A DNA stretch of 64,000 bases from Thermotomaculum hydrothermale (GTDB lineage Bacteria; Acidobacteriota; Holophagae; Thermotomaculales; Thermotomaculaceae). Both the position numbers and the translations under genes were made by a program. The notes beneath the pieces were generated by a model, which did no database searches, had not been told where the DNA came from, and worked only from the letters and a program-made list of their open reading frames with translations. The stretch is from assembly GCF_016592575.1 (NCBI RefSeq), contig NZ_AP017470.1, positions 620,001-684,000 on the forward strand. Reading direction: 5' to 3'. Positions 34,213 through 42,897 of the stretch are shown here, piece after piece; position 1 is the stretch's first letter; every line of letters starts with the position of its first letter.

Positions 34213-35358
34213 ATGGATTTTAGATTGACTGAAGAACAACAAATGATGAGGGATATGGCAAGGCGTTTTGCCGAGGAAAGGGTTAAACCAGGGGCTGCTG
34301 AGAGAGATAGAACTCACGAGTTTCCTGTTGATTTGCTTAAAGAATGTGCTGAGTTGGGCTTTATGGGGGTTGCAATTCCTGAAGAATACGGCGGTGCAGG
34401 AATGGATTATATCTCTTATGCAATAATGATTGAAGAGATTTCAAGAGCCTGTGCATCAACAGGGGTTATACTTTCTGTTAACAACTCACTTGTTTGTGAC
34501 CCGCTATTAAAGTATGGAAGCGATTATATAAAGAAGGAGTTTTTAACTCCTCTTGCTGAGGGCAAAAAGTTAGGTTGTTTTGGTTTAACAGAGCCTAACG
34601 CTGGTTCTGATGCGGCAAACTTAAAAACAACAGCTAAAAAAGACGGAGATTACTATATTATTAACGGTTCAAAGATTTTTATTACAAACGCTACACACGC
34701 TGATGTTTGCCTTCTCTTTGCTGTTACAGACAAAGAAAAGGGTAAGCACGGAATTTCTGCTTTTGTTGTTGATACAAAAACAGAGGGGTTTAACATAGGC
34801 ACTGTTGAGGACAAACTTGGTATTAATGCAAGCGGAACGGCTGAGCTTTACTTTGAAGATATGAGAGTACCAAAGGAGAACATGCTTGGAGAAGAAGGCC
34901 AGGGCTATAAGATTGCTCTTGCAACGCTTGACGGTGCAAGGGTTGGTATTGCTGCCCAGGGAGTGGGGCTTGCGCAGGCTGTTTTAGACGAATGCGTTAG
35001 GTATGCAAAAGAGAGGATTCAGTTTGGAAGGCCAATATCTTCTTTCCAGGCGATTCAGTGGTACCTTGCAGATATGGCAACAAATATAGAGGCTGCAAGG
35101 CTTTTAACCTACAAAGGGGCTGCCTGCAAACAGAACGGGGGAAGGTGCAACAAAATTACTTCTATGGCAAAGGTTTTTGCAGCTGAAACAGCAATGGAAG
35201 CAGCAAGAAAGGGAGTTCAAATATTTGGCGGATATGGTTATATGAAAGAGTATCCAATGGAAAGATTCTTCAGAGATGCAAAAATTCTTGAGATTTACGA
35301 AGGTACTTCCGAGATACAGAGAATTGTAATTGCTGCTCAGGTTTTATCAGAGGTGTAA
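34213..35358 (+). CDS. Acyl-CoA dehydrogenase (first of a tandem pair)
   Basis: FAD enzyme that makes the first double bond in beta-oxidation of short or branched acyl-CoA. The 381 residues have the three-part fold with FGLTEPNAGSDAANL (FAD/substrate loop), an RVGIAAQGVGLAQ helix and IYEGTSEIQ; Glu363 is the catalytic base in the position used by short-chain and butyryl-type enzymes. GGGAGTGGG precedes the ATG. It is followed three bases later by a close paralogue. No electron-transfer flavoprotein genes lie in this window. Confidence 0.95.
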   Translation: MDFRLTEEQQMMRDMARRFAEERVKPGAAERDRTHEFPVDLLKECAELGFMGVAIPEEYGGAGMDYISYAIMIEEISRACASTGVILSVNNSLVCDPLLKYGSDYIKKEFLTPLAEGKKLGCFGLTEPNAGSDAANLKTTAKKDGDYYIINGSKIFITNATHADVCLLFAVTDKEKGKHGISAFVVDTKTEGFNIGTVEDKLGINASGTAELYFEDMRVPKENMLGEEGQGYKIALATLDGARVGIAAQGVGLAQAVLDECVRYAKERIQFGRPISSFQAIQWYLADMATNIEAARLLTYKGAACKQNGGRCNKITSMAKVFAAETAMEAARKGVQIFGGYGYMKEYPMERFFRDAKILEIYEGTSEIQRIVIAAQVLSEV

Positions 35359-35361
35359 ATT

Positions 35362-36501
35362 ATGGATTTTCGCCTTACAGAAGAGCAAAAAATGTTCCGC
35401 GATATGGTACGGGACTTTGCAAAAAAAGAGGTTGAACCGGGGGCTTCAGAGAGAGATAAAAAGGCAGAATTTGCCCACGATTTAGTTAAAGAAATGGGCG
35501 AGTTAGGTTTAATGGGGGTATTTATCCCAGAAGAATTCGGTGGCTCAGGTGGGGATGTTATATCGTATCTCTTAGCTGTAGAAGAGCTTGCAAAGGTTGA
35601 TCCTGGCGTTGCAGTTACAATGAGTGTCAACAATTCTGTTTGTTGCTTTCCTATTTTAAAATTCGGTAATGAAGAGCAGAAGAAAAAGTATCTACCCCTT
35701 CTTGCTTCTGGAGAAGTAATTGGTGGCTTTTGTCTTACAGAACCAAATGCAGGTTCTGATGCAGGAAGTTTAAGGACTAAGGCTGTAAAAAAGGGGGATA
35801 AGTACATTATTAACGGCTCTAAAGCCTGGATAACGAATGCGAGAGTGGGCAAGTACTTTGTTTTACTTGCTTCAACAAACCCTGAGGCTGGGCATAAAGG
35901 AATTTCTGCCTTTATCGTTGATGCAGACCATCCAGGCTTTATTGTGGATAAACCTGAGGATAAAATGGGAATGCGCTCTTCCAAAACCTGTATGGTTACT
36001 TTAGAGGATTTGGAAGTACCGGCAGAAAACCTTTTAGGTGAAGAGGGAATGGGTTTTAAAATTGCCCTTACTACTTTAAACCATTCAAGGATTGGTATTG
36101 GTGCACAGGCTCTTGGAATTGCCAAAGGGGCATTTGAAGAAGGGGTAAAATATTCAACTGAAAGGGTTCAATTTGGAAAACCTATTGCAAAGCAGCAGGC
36201 TATTCAGTTTAAAATTGCAGATATGGCAACAAGGATTGAAGCGGCAGAAAACCTTGTGTACTATGCAGGGTTTATGGATTCAATAGGAAAAACTGACCCT
36301 AAACTTTCCTCAATGGCAAAGATGTACGCTTCTGAGACAGCAATTTTTTGCACATACGAAGCATTGCAGATTCATGGAGGATACGGCTATTCCAAGGAGT
36401 ACAAGATTGAAAGATTGTACAGGGATGCAAGGGTAACCACTATTTACGAAGGAACTAACGAAATACAGAGGCTTGTTATTGCAAAAAGCCTGTTGGGATA
36501 A
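35362..36501 (+). CDS. Acyl-CoA dehydrogenase (second of a tandem pair)
   Basis: Paralogue of the gene before it: both start MDFRLTEEQ and align over their full length, so they probably arose by duplication. The 379 residues have GGFCLTEPNAGSDAGSL, SRIGIGAQALGIAKG and IYEGTNEIQ with catalytic Glu363. The substrate may differ from its neighbour's in chain length or branching, which cannot be read off here. Its stop is one base before the tlyA start, so the fatty-acid genes and the RNA methyltransferase are likely on one transcript. Confidence 0.95.
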   Translation: MDFRLTEEQKMFRDMVRDFAKKEVEPGASERDKKAEFAHDLVKEMGELGLMGVFIPEEFGGSGGDVISYLLAVEELAKVDPGVAVTMSVNNSVCCFPILKFGNEEQKKKYLPLLASGEVIGGFCLTEPNAGSDAGSLRTKAVKKGDKYIINGSKAWITNARVGKYFVLLASTNPEAGHKGISAFIVDADHPGFIVDKPEDKMGMRSSKTCMVTLEDLEVPAENLLGEEGMGFKIALTTLNHSRIGIGAQALGIAKGAFEEGVKYSTERVQFGKPIAKQQAIQFKIADMATRIEAAENLVYYAGFMDSIGKTDPKLSSMAKMYASETAIFCTYEALQIHGGYGYSKEYKIERLYRDARVTTIYEGTNEIQRLVIAKSLLG

Positions 36502-36502
36502 A

Positions 36503-37306
36503 ATGGCAAAAAAAGAGAGGGCAGATAAACTGCTCGTTCAAAGAAATTTAGTTAAATCAAGGGAAGAAGCCCGCCGTTTGATTATGGCGGGTCTTGTTTT
36601 TCTTGACAATAAGCGTATTGAAAAAGCAGGGGAGTTAATCCCAATTGAAAAAGAGATTTTTGTTAAAAGAAAACTACACAATTATGTTGGTAGAGGGGGA
36701 TTGAAACTTGAAAAAGCCCTTAATGAGTTTAAGATTGATGTAAAGGATAGAATTTGTGCCGATATAGGCTCATCTACTGGGGGCTTTACAGACTGCTTGC
36801 TTCAAAGGGGAGCAAAGCTTGTTTTTGCAATAGATACTGGCACAAACCAGCTTGATTTAAAACTCAGAAAAGACAACCGTGTTGTTGTTATGGAAAATTT
36901 TAACGCAAGGTATTTGAAAAGGGAGGATTTATCTTTTCCAGTTTCTTTTATCTGTATGGATGTTTCTTTTATTTCTGTAAAGAAAATTATTCCTGTTTTT
37001 ACGTCTATAATTGATGAGGAGAGAGATTTTGATGCTGTCATTTTAATAAAGCCTCAATTTGAGGTTGGGAAAGACGAAGTGGAAAAAAAGGGCATTATAA
37101 AGGATAAGACAAAGCATTTCAGGGTTATTGAAGATATAATATCTTTTAGTAACTCACACGGATTTTGCGCTGAAAATTTAACAAAATCACCAATTCAGGG
37201 ACAGAAGGGAAATATCGAATATCTTTTACATTTAAAGGTTAAAGGAAATTGTAGTAATATTATAAATAAGAAAAGAGTTGAAGAGGTTGTTTTCAATGAA
37301 ATTTGA
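36503..37306 (+). CDS. tlyA: TlyA family rRNA methyltransferase
   Basis: Ribose 2'-O-methyltransferase of the TlyA group, which in mycobacteria modifies 16S and 23S rRNA. An N-terminal S4 RNA-binding domain (ADKLLVQRNLVKSREEARRLIMAG) is joined to an FtsJ-type methyltransferase domain with ADIGSSTGGFTDCLLQRGA and ICMDVSFISVKKI. The ATG at 36503 lies just after the acyl-CoA dehydrogenase stop; a longer frame from 36473 overlaps that gene and is rejected. The 3' end overlaps nadK. Older names call this family haemolysin, which is misleading. Confidence 0.92.
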   Translation: MAKKERADKLLVQRNLVKSREEARRLIMAGLVFLDNKRIEKAGELIPIEKEIFVKRKLHNYVGRGGLKLEKALNEFKIDVKDRICADIGSSTGGFTDCLLQRGAKLVFAIDTGTNQLDLKLRKDNRVVVMENFNARYLKREDLSFPVSFICMDVSFISVKKIIPVFTSIIDEERDFDAVILIKPQFEVGKDEVEKKGIIKDKTKHFRVIEDIISFSNSHGFCAENLTKSPIQGQKGNIEYLLHLKVKGNCSNIINKKRVEEVVFNEI

Positions 37307-38189
37307 AAAAATAGGTGTAATTTTTAAGCCGAAGGCTGATTTAAAAACTCTCGAAAAGGTGTTGTTTGCCCTTGAAAAGATATTGATTAAAAGAGGAATT
37401 TCAAAGGCTTACACATTGAAACCTATTCCAGAAACTATAACAGTTGATAATTCTTTAGGAGAATTTTTTGTTAAAGCATCCCCGGTGGATTTTATTGATA
37501 GTGTTGATTTACTTCTTGTTTTAGGGGGAGATGGCACTTTGTTGTCATCAGTGAGATTGTTAGAGGGTGAAAAAATTCCAATATTAGGTGTGAATTTAGG
37601 AAGTCTTGGTTTTTTAACAATAGTACAGGTTGATGAATTTGAAGAGGCTTTAACCAACACTCTAAATGGTAATTATCAGATTGACGAAAGGTTAATGCTT
37701 GAAGGGAAGATTTTTGATGAAAATGGTAAGGTTCTTGTTGAGGAGCATGTTTTAAACGATGTTGTAGTTAACAAAGCAGCGCTGGCAAGGATTATGGATT
37801 TAAGGTTAATGATAGATGGGGATTTTGTGTCTGACTATAAATCTGACGGGCTTATAATCTCAACACCGACAGGTTCAACAGCATACTCCCTTGCAGCAGG
37901 AGGTCCTATTATCTTTCCTTCAACAAATGTTCTTACAATTACCCCTATTTGTCCGCACTCTTTAACAAACAGGCCAATTGTTGTATGTTCTAACTCTGAA
38001 ATTGAGATTACTTTAAATAAAATGCACACAGATATTTTTATAACCTTTGACGGCCAGAAAGGTTACAGATTTTCTTCTCAGCATATTTTAAAGGTAAAAA
38101 AGTCAGAGAGAAAGGCTTTGTTAATTAATCCCAAATTAAAAAATTATTTTGAAGTTTTAAAAGAAAAACTGAAATGGGGAGAAAGGTAA
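37296..38189 (+). CDS. nadK: NAD kinase
   Basis: Phosphorylates NAD to NADP. The protein carries the diagnostic LGGDGTLLSSVR, LGVNLGSLGFLT and SDGLIISTPTGSTAYSLAAGGPI motifs. The ATG at 37296, with GAAGAGG at fair distance, is chosen over a TTG at 37278 in the same frame; both lie inside the end of tlyA. The tlyA-nadK order is common in bacteria and supports both calls. Confidence 0.95.
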   Translation: MKFEKIGVIFKPKADLKTLEKVLFALEKILIKRGISKAYTLKPIPETITVDNSLGEFFVKASPVDFIDSVDLLLVLGGDGTLLSSVRLLEGEKIPILGVNLGSLGFLTIVQVDEFEEALTNTLNGNYQIDERLMLEGKIFDENGKVLVEEHVLNDVVVNKAALARIMDLRLMIDGDFVSDYKSDGLIISTPTGSTAYSLAAGGPIIFPSTNVLTITPICPHSLTNRPIVVCSNSEIEITLNKMHTDIFITFDGQKGYRFSSQHILKVKKSERKALLINPKLKNYFEVLKEKLKWGER

Positions 38190-38199
38190 GGAGTGAAAA

Positions 38200-40749
38200 A
38201 TGAAAACATTTAATATTGTTCCGAATATTCCGCCTGAATTAGAGCCTTTAAAAGAGATTAGTTTTAACCTCTGGCATGTATGGAATCCAGATGCTATTAC
38301 TTTATTTATGAGAATTGACAGGAAATTGTGGGAAAGTTGCAATCATAATCCTGTTTTAATGCTTGGGAGACTCAGTCAAGAAAAGTTAAATGAGCTTGTC
38401 CATGACGAAGGATTTATGCTCTTCCTTGAAAAAGTATATTCTGACTTTAAAAGGTATGTTGATAACAAAAACTTTTTTCAATACTCACTTGGAGTAAACA
38501 AAGATTTTAAGATAGCCTATTTTTCTGCAGAGTTTGGTATTAACGATTCTATTCCAAACTATTCTGGTGGATTGGGGGTTTTGGCAGGTGACCATTTAAA
38601 ATCATCTTCCGACTTGAATGTTCCTTTAATAGGGGTTGGATTAATGTATCAGCAGGGCTATTTCAGGCAGTATTTAACCCCTGACGGCTGGCAACAGGAA
38701 ACGTACCCTGAAAATGATTTTCACAATATGCCTATGAAGTTAGTTAAAAATGGAGACGGAAACCCTTTAACAGTTTCAGTTAAAGTTGGAGATAGAAATG
38801 TTTATGTTAGGGTATGGAAGCTTGAAGTTGGAAGAGTTTCTGTTTATATGCTTGATACAAATAACCAGATGAATTCTGATGAAGATAGAAAAATAACCGA
38901 CCAATTGTACGGGGGAGATATAGAGCATAGAATTAAGCAGGAAATAATCCTTGGCATTGGCGGGGTAAGAGTTCTTGACGCTCTGGGAATTCAGCCTGCT
39001 GTTTATCACTTAAATGAGGGGCATTCCGCTTTTGCAACATTTGAGAGAGTAAGGATTTTAATTGAAAAGCACGGTTTAACCTTTGAAGAGGCAAGACTTT
39101 TTGTTCAACATACAACTGTTTTTACAACTCATACCCCTGTACCTGCCGGTAATGATGTTTTCCCTCCTGAGCTTATTTCAAAGTACTTTTCCGTGTATAT
39201 TTCAGAGTTAGGGCTTTCCCCTGAACAATTTTTAAGCTTTGGCAGGGTAAATCCCTTTGATAAGCAGGAAGGCTTTTGTATGACTGTGCTTGCATTGAAA
39301 AATTCAGCCTTTGCAAATGGGGTGAGCAGGCTTCACGGAAAGGTTTCAAGAAATATGTGGAAGGGCTTGTATCCCCATATAGATGTTGAAGAGGTTCCCA
39401 TTAAACATATTACAAACGGGGTTCATATCCCGTCGTGGATTTCCCTTGACCTTGCTACACTTTATTCAAGGTATTTAGGGCCTCAGTGGGCTGAAGACCC
39501 TGACAATGAAAAAATCTGGGAAAGAGCACTTGATATTCCTGATGAAGAGCTATGGAGAACCCATGAGAGAAGAAGGGAGAGGCTGGTTGCTTTTGTGAGG
39601 AGAAGGCTTGTTAAATGCTTGAAGAGAAAAGGTGCAAGACAAAGTGAAATAATGAAGGCAAAACAGGTTTTAGACCCTGAGGCATTAACAATTGGCTTTG
39701 CGAGAAGGTTTGCTGCATACAAGAGGGCATACCTTATATTTAAAGACCCTGACAGGCTAGATAAAATTTTAAACAACCCTGAAAAGCCTGTTCAAATTAT
39801 TATTGCAGGCAAAGCACACCCAAAGGATATGGAAGGAAAGGAAATTATTAAAAATATTGTCCAGATTGCAAGGGAAGAAAGGTTCAGGAAGAAAATTGTT
39901 TTTATTGAGGATTACGATATAAATGTTGCAAGGTACCTTGTTCAGGGGGTTGATTTGTGGCTGAATAACCCAAGAAGGCCATTAGAGGCATCAGGTACAA
40001 GCGGAATGAAGGCATCTGCAAATGCCGGGCTTAATTTAAGCGTTTTAGATGGCTGGTGGGATGAGGCTTACAACGGGGAAAACGGTTGGGCTATAGGTAG
40101 TGGAGAGGAGTACGATGATTTAGAGTACCAGGATGAAGTTGAAAGCAGGGCTATTTACGATTTGCTTGAGAAAGAGATTATTCCTCTTTTCTATACAAGA
40201 GGAGATGATAAATTGCCACATGAGTGGATAGAGAGAATGAAGATAAACTTGAAAACAATTTGCGGTTTCTTTAATACCCATAGAATGGTTGAAGATTATA
40301 TGGAAAAATTCTATTTAAAAGGGGCTGAACACTTTTTCTCCCTTGGGCAAAACGGCTTTGAAGGGCTAAAAAACCTTCTTGCATGGAAGAAGAAGATTGA
40401 TACAAACTGGCATAATGTGAGAATTTTGGAAAGTGAATTTTTGGGGGAAAGGGAAAGTTTAATTAGAACTCCATTAGGTTGCAGGGTAAAGGTAGACCTT
40501 GCGGGGTTAACTCCAGAGGATATTGTTGTTGAAGCTTACTTTGGGAAACTTGACGCAAATGGGAAATTATCTGAATTTCAGATAGAAAAACTTGAAAATG
40601 TAAAGCAAATTGATAGTACTGTGTATGAATTTTCTGGAGAAATAACCGTTGAAAAAACAGGGAGATTTGGTCTAAGGTTTAGAATCAGGCCGGTTAATTT
40701 AAACCTTGAAGACTCTTTATCGTTGACATATATAAAATGGGACGATTAA
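38200..40749 (+). CDS. glgP: Alpha-glucan (glycogen/maltodextrin) phosphorylase
   Basis: PLP enzyme that releases glucose-1-phosphate from alpha-1,4-glucans. The 849 residues belong to the group with an N-terminal DUF3417 region (LEPLKEISFNLWHVWNPDA) and no eukaryotic-type regulatory extension. The PLP lysine is in EASGTSGMKASANAG near residue 606, and YFSAEFGINDSIPNYSGGLGVLAGDH is also typical. GGAG precedes the ATG, 10 bases after nadK. It suggests that the organism stores or uses glycogen-like polymers. Confidence 0.95.
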   Translation: MKTFNIVPNIPPELEPLKEISFNLWHVWNPDAITLFMRIDRKLWESCNHNPVLMLGRLSQEKLNELVHDEGFMLFLEKVYSDFKRYVDNKNFFQYSLGVNKDFKIAYFSAEFGINDSIPNYSGGLGVLAGDHLKSSSDLNVPLIGVGLMYQQGYFRQYLTPDGWQQETYPENDFHNMPMKLVKNGDGNPLTVSVKVGDRNVYVRVWKLEVGRVSVYMLDTNNQMNSDEDRKITDQLYGGDIEHRIKQEIILGIGGVRVLDALGIQPAVYHLNEGHSAFATFERVRILIEKHGLTFEEARLFVQHTTVFTTHTPVPAGNDVFPPELISKYFSVYISELGLSPEQFLSFGRVNPFDKQEGFCMTVLALKNSAFANGVSRLHGKVSRNMWKGLYPHIDVEEVPIKHITNGVHIPSWISLDLATLYSRYLGPQWAEDPDNEKIWERALDIPDEELWRTHERRRERLVAFVRRRLVKCLKRKGARQSEIMKAKQVLDPEALTIGFARRFAAYKRAYLIFKDPDRLDKILNNPEKPVQIIIAGKAHPKDMEGKEIIKNIVQIAREERFRKKIVFIEDYDINVARYLVQGVDLWLNNPRRPLEASGTSGMKASANAGLNLSVLDGWWDEAYNGENGWAIGSGEEYDDLEYQDEVESRAIYDLLEKEIIPLFYTRGDDKLPHEWIERMKINLKTICGFFNTHRMVEDYMEKFYLKGAEHFFSLGQNGFEGLKNLLAWKKKIDTNWHNVRILESEFLGERESLIRTPLGCRVKVDLAGLTPEDIVVEAYFGKLDANGKLSEFQIEKLENVKQIDSTVYEFSGEITVEKTGRFGLRFRIRPVNLNLEDSLSLTYIKWDD

Positions 40750-40754
40750 AAGAA

Positions 40755-40783
40755 TTGAAAAATAAGGTTAAAATTGTTATATT
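40755..40783 (+). promoter_or_regulatory. sigma-70-type promoter before the DUF465 gene
   Basis: TTGAAA (40755-40760) and TATATT (40778-40783) with a 17-base spacer in the gap after glgP. The start site near 40790 leaves a short leader with GGAGG. Confidence 0.6.
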
Positions 40784-40810
40784 TTAATTACAACATAATT
40801 TGGAGGTATT

Positions 40811-41050
40811 ATGATTAAATTAAGTGAAGAACAGGTGAAGGAAATTCTTTACAAAGAAAACCCTGAATTTAAACAGCTTAAAGACAAACACGCCAGTTTT
40901 GAAGCAAGACTTCAGGAATTACTAAAAAAAAGCAGGCTTTCAAATGAAGAAGAGCTTGAACTTCATGAGATAAAGAAACAAAAACTTATTTTAAAAGATA
41001 AAATGTATCAAATGATAAGAGAATACAGGGAGACACACAAATCTGAATAA
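40811..41050 (+). CDS. DUF465 (YdcH-like) family protein
   Basis: A 79-residue, highly charged helical protein, probably a helical hairpin: the NPEFKQLKDKHASFEARLQEL segment and the LHEIKKQKLILKDKMYQMI segment form the two helices, with NEEELELHEIKK as in YdcH. The biochemical role of the family is not established. GGAGG precedes the ATG and a good promoter lies upstream. pssA follows after 22 bases. Confidence 0.8.
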   Translation: MIKLSEEQVKEILYKENPEFKQLKDKHASFEARLQELLKKSRLSNEEELELHEIKKQKLILKDKMYQMIREYRETHKSE

Positions 41051-41072
41051 AAAGCATTATTAGGGAGAGAAT

Positions 41073-41819
41073 TTGGCAGAAAAAAATCCGAGGAAAGGGG
41101 CTTTTATACTGCCCAGCCTCTTTACTATAGCAAACCTTTTTTTTGGTTTTTCCGCTATTCTTTTTGCGGAATCTGGAAAGTATCAAATAGCATGTTTTTT
41201 TGTATTCGTGTCCGCAATTATGGATATGTTAGACGGCAGGATTGCGAGAATGACTGGTACTGAGTCTCAATTTGGCGCAGAACTTGATTCTATTGTGGAT
41301 GTTGTCTCTTTTGGAGTTGCCCCTGCTTTTATTTTTTACCACTGGGGTTTTTCTCAACCTGCAATAGATATGTTTTTAAAGAGATTAGGCTGGGCGGCCG
41401 CCTTTATTTTTGTTAGTTGTGGGGCTTTAAGGCTTGCAAGGTTTAATATTCAGAAGAACATTGTTGACTCAAAATACTTTGTAGGGGTTCCAATTCCTAT
41501 TGCAGCTATATTCACGATTTCCATGGTGTTAAGGTTTCCTGAACCTGTAAATTCTCCCCTTTTTAGTTATATAGTTTCCATGATGGTTATTTTTGTTGCG
41601 CTTTTAATGGTTTCCAAAATTAAATACTATAGTTTTAAAAAAACAAAGATAAAAAAAGAAAAGCCGTATTCTTTTGTAATTGTTATTATTATTTTGTTTG
41701 CCGGGCTAATTATTGCCCCTGCTACTATACTTCTCCTCTTTGCTTTTTTCTATTTAATCCATCCCTTTATTTTTAGAAACGGCTCTCATAAAGAACCGCA
41801 ATCAAAAGCCTCTAAATAA
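41073..41819 (+). CDS. pssA: CDP-diacylglycerol-serine O-phosphatidyltransferase
   Basis: Integral membrane enzyme that makes phosphatidylserine, the precursor of phosphatidylethanolamine. The 248 residues carry the complete CDP-alcohol phosphotransferase motif DG-x2-AR-x8-G-x3-D-x3-D in DGRIARMTGTESQFGAELDSIVD and several membrane helices, as in the Bacillus-type PssA. The start is TTG with GGGAGAG at normal distance; no ATG fits before the conserved region. No psd gene adjoins. Confidence 0.92.
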   Translation: MAEKNPRKGAFILPSLFTIANLFFGFSAILFAESGKYQIACFFVFVSAIMDMLDGRIARMTGTESQFGAELDSIVDVVSFGVAPAFIFYHWGFSQPAIDMFLKRLGWAAAFIFVSCGALRLARFNIQKNIVDSKYFVGVPIPIAAIFTISMVLRFPEPVNSPLFSYIVSMMVIFVALLMVSKIKYYSFKKTKIKKEKPYSFVIVIIILFAGLIIAPATILLLFAFFYLIHPFIFRNGSHKEPQSKASK

Positions 41820-41843
41820 CATAGATTTATTCAACAAGTTATA

Positions 41844-41872
41844 TTGCCAAAATCTTCCATTGTTTTTATATT
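41844..41872 (+). promoter_or_regulatory. sigma-70-type promoter before the RsbRD-like gene
   Basis: TTGCCA (41844-41849) and TATATT (41867-41872) with a 17-base spacer, 27 bases before the ATG at 41900. GGGAGG is the ribosome site. Confidence 0.55.
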
Positions 41873-41899
41873 CTTAGTAAGAAAAACTGGGAGGAAAAT

Positions 41900-42463
41900 A
41901 TGATAAACAAAGTTGTTCAGTTTATTGATACACATATAGAAAATTTTTCAAAAGCTTTTGCTAAAGAAGTAAAAAAATCAAAGTATTTGATGAGGTACAA
42001 GGGATTTGAAGAGGAAGAAGTGGTATCAAGAGCTAAATCACTGTTTAAAACCATGACCACATGGCTAAAAGAGGAGATGGAATACAAAGATGTTGGCAAG
42101 TATTTCGTTAAGGTGGGGAAGCAAAGGTATGAGGAGGGCTTCCCTCTCTGTGAAGTGATTCATGCATTATTTTTGATTAAAAACATTTTCTGGAAAAAGA
42201 TTAACGAGGAAGGATTTTTGTCTTCTACTTTGCAGATTTATATTGCAATTGAGACTTTGAAAAAGATTTACGATTTTTTTGATGTTGGGGCATTTTATAT
42301 AGTTAGAGGGTATCAGGAAGCAATGTATAATGAGTTAGGCTCAACAGGTAAAATTACTGAGGAAGACTTAAAAAAGGTATTTTTCCCAGGCTCATTTAAA
42401 AATGATGAATTAATGGAAAAAATGTCTTACAAAAACATTCCATTTTTTGACTGGAAATGGTAA
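41900..42463 (+). CDS. Helical protein resembling the RsbRD N-terminal sensor domain
   Basis: A 187-residue all-helical soluble protein. The layout VVSRAKSLFKTMTTWLKEEMEYKDVGKYFVKVGKQRYEEGFPLCEVIHALFLIKNIFW, cut here into its recognisable parts (a four-helix bundle, a RYEEGFPLCEV turn, a following hydrophobic helix), resembles the N-terminal domain of RsbR-type co-antagonists. There is no STAS domain in this protein, but a free-standing STAS protein is encoded convergently just 28 bases away. This is a plausible sensor for a partner-switching pathway. The assignment is weak and needs a profile search. Confidence 0.5.
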   Translation: MINKVVQFIDTHIENFSKAFAKEVKKSKYLMRYKGFEEEEVVSRAKSLFKTMTTWLKEEMEYKDVGKYFVKVGKQRYEEGFPLCEVIHALFLIKNIFWKKINEEGFLSSTLQIYIAIETLKKIYDFFDVGAFYIVRGYQEAMYNELGSTGKITEEDLKKVFFPGSFKNDELMEKMSYKNIPFFDWKW

Positions 42464-42470
42464 AAAAAAG

Positions 42471-42484
42471 AGGGCTAAAAGCCC
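42471..42484 (-). terminator. Terminator of the STAS gene
   Basis: GGGCT (42472-42476) pairs with AGCCC (42480-42484) over a 3-base loop. Read on the minus strand it is followed by CTC and eight T, so it ends transcription of the STAS gene. The plus-strand side lacks a T run. Confidence 0.7.
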
Positions 42485-42491
42485 CCTGCTA

Positions 42492-42830
42492 TTATTCAAA
42501 ACTTGCACACGCTTCTGCGGTACTGTCAAAAACCTCAAAAATAGATATTAAAGTTGTAAGTTGTAATAAATCGTGAACCTTTGTGTTAAGGTTTGCTAAT
42601 TTTAATTCTCCACCCTGTTTTTTGGTTGTGGTATAGGCGCTTGCAAGCTCTCCCACACCTGAAGAATCCATATAAGAAACATTTTTCATATCAATAACTA
42701 TTTTTTTTCTACCCTTTTCGAGTAGCTCTTTAATTGTATTCCTTAAAGCAACATCTCCTTCGCCTATTGTTATTTTTCCATTAATTTCAACTACTGTAAC
42801 ATCTCCAACTTCTCTTGTTTTTATTTTCAT
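42492..42830 (-). CDS. STAS domain anti-sigma factor antagonist
   Basis: Single STAS domain of the SpoIIAA/RsbV type, 112 residues. IVIDMKNVSYMDSSGVGELASAY contains the phosphorylatable serine in the usual DSSG site. Such proteins release sigma factors or other targets by binding a kinase/anti-sigma factor when dephosphorylated. No kinase or phosphatase gene is beside it. GGGAGGTC precedes the ATG. The RsbRD-like gene faces it. Confidence 0.9.
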   Translation of the reverse strand: MKIKTREVGDVTVVEINGKITIGEGDVALRNTIKELLEKGRKKIVIDMKNVSYMDSSGVGELASAYTTTKKQGGELKLANLNTKVHDLLQLTTLISIFEVFDSTAEACASFE

Positions 42831-42897
42831 TTTGACCTCCCTAATCTTTTTTGTACAAATTAGTTAACGAAATCCCCTTATAAATGTTTCAACATTA

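Noticed and set aside
34213-36501. Tandem acyl-CoA dehydrogenases considered as a recent repeat
   Set aside because: They are clear paralogues at protein level, but the DNA has diverged throughout; this is an ordinary old duplication.
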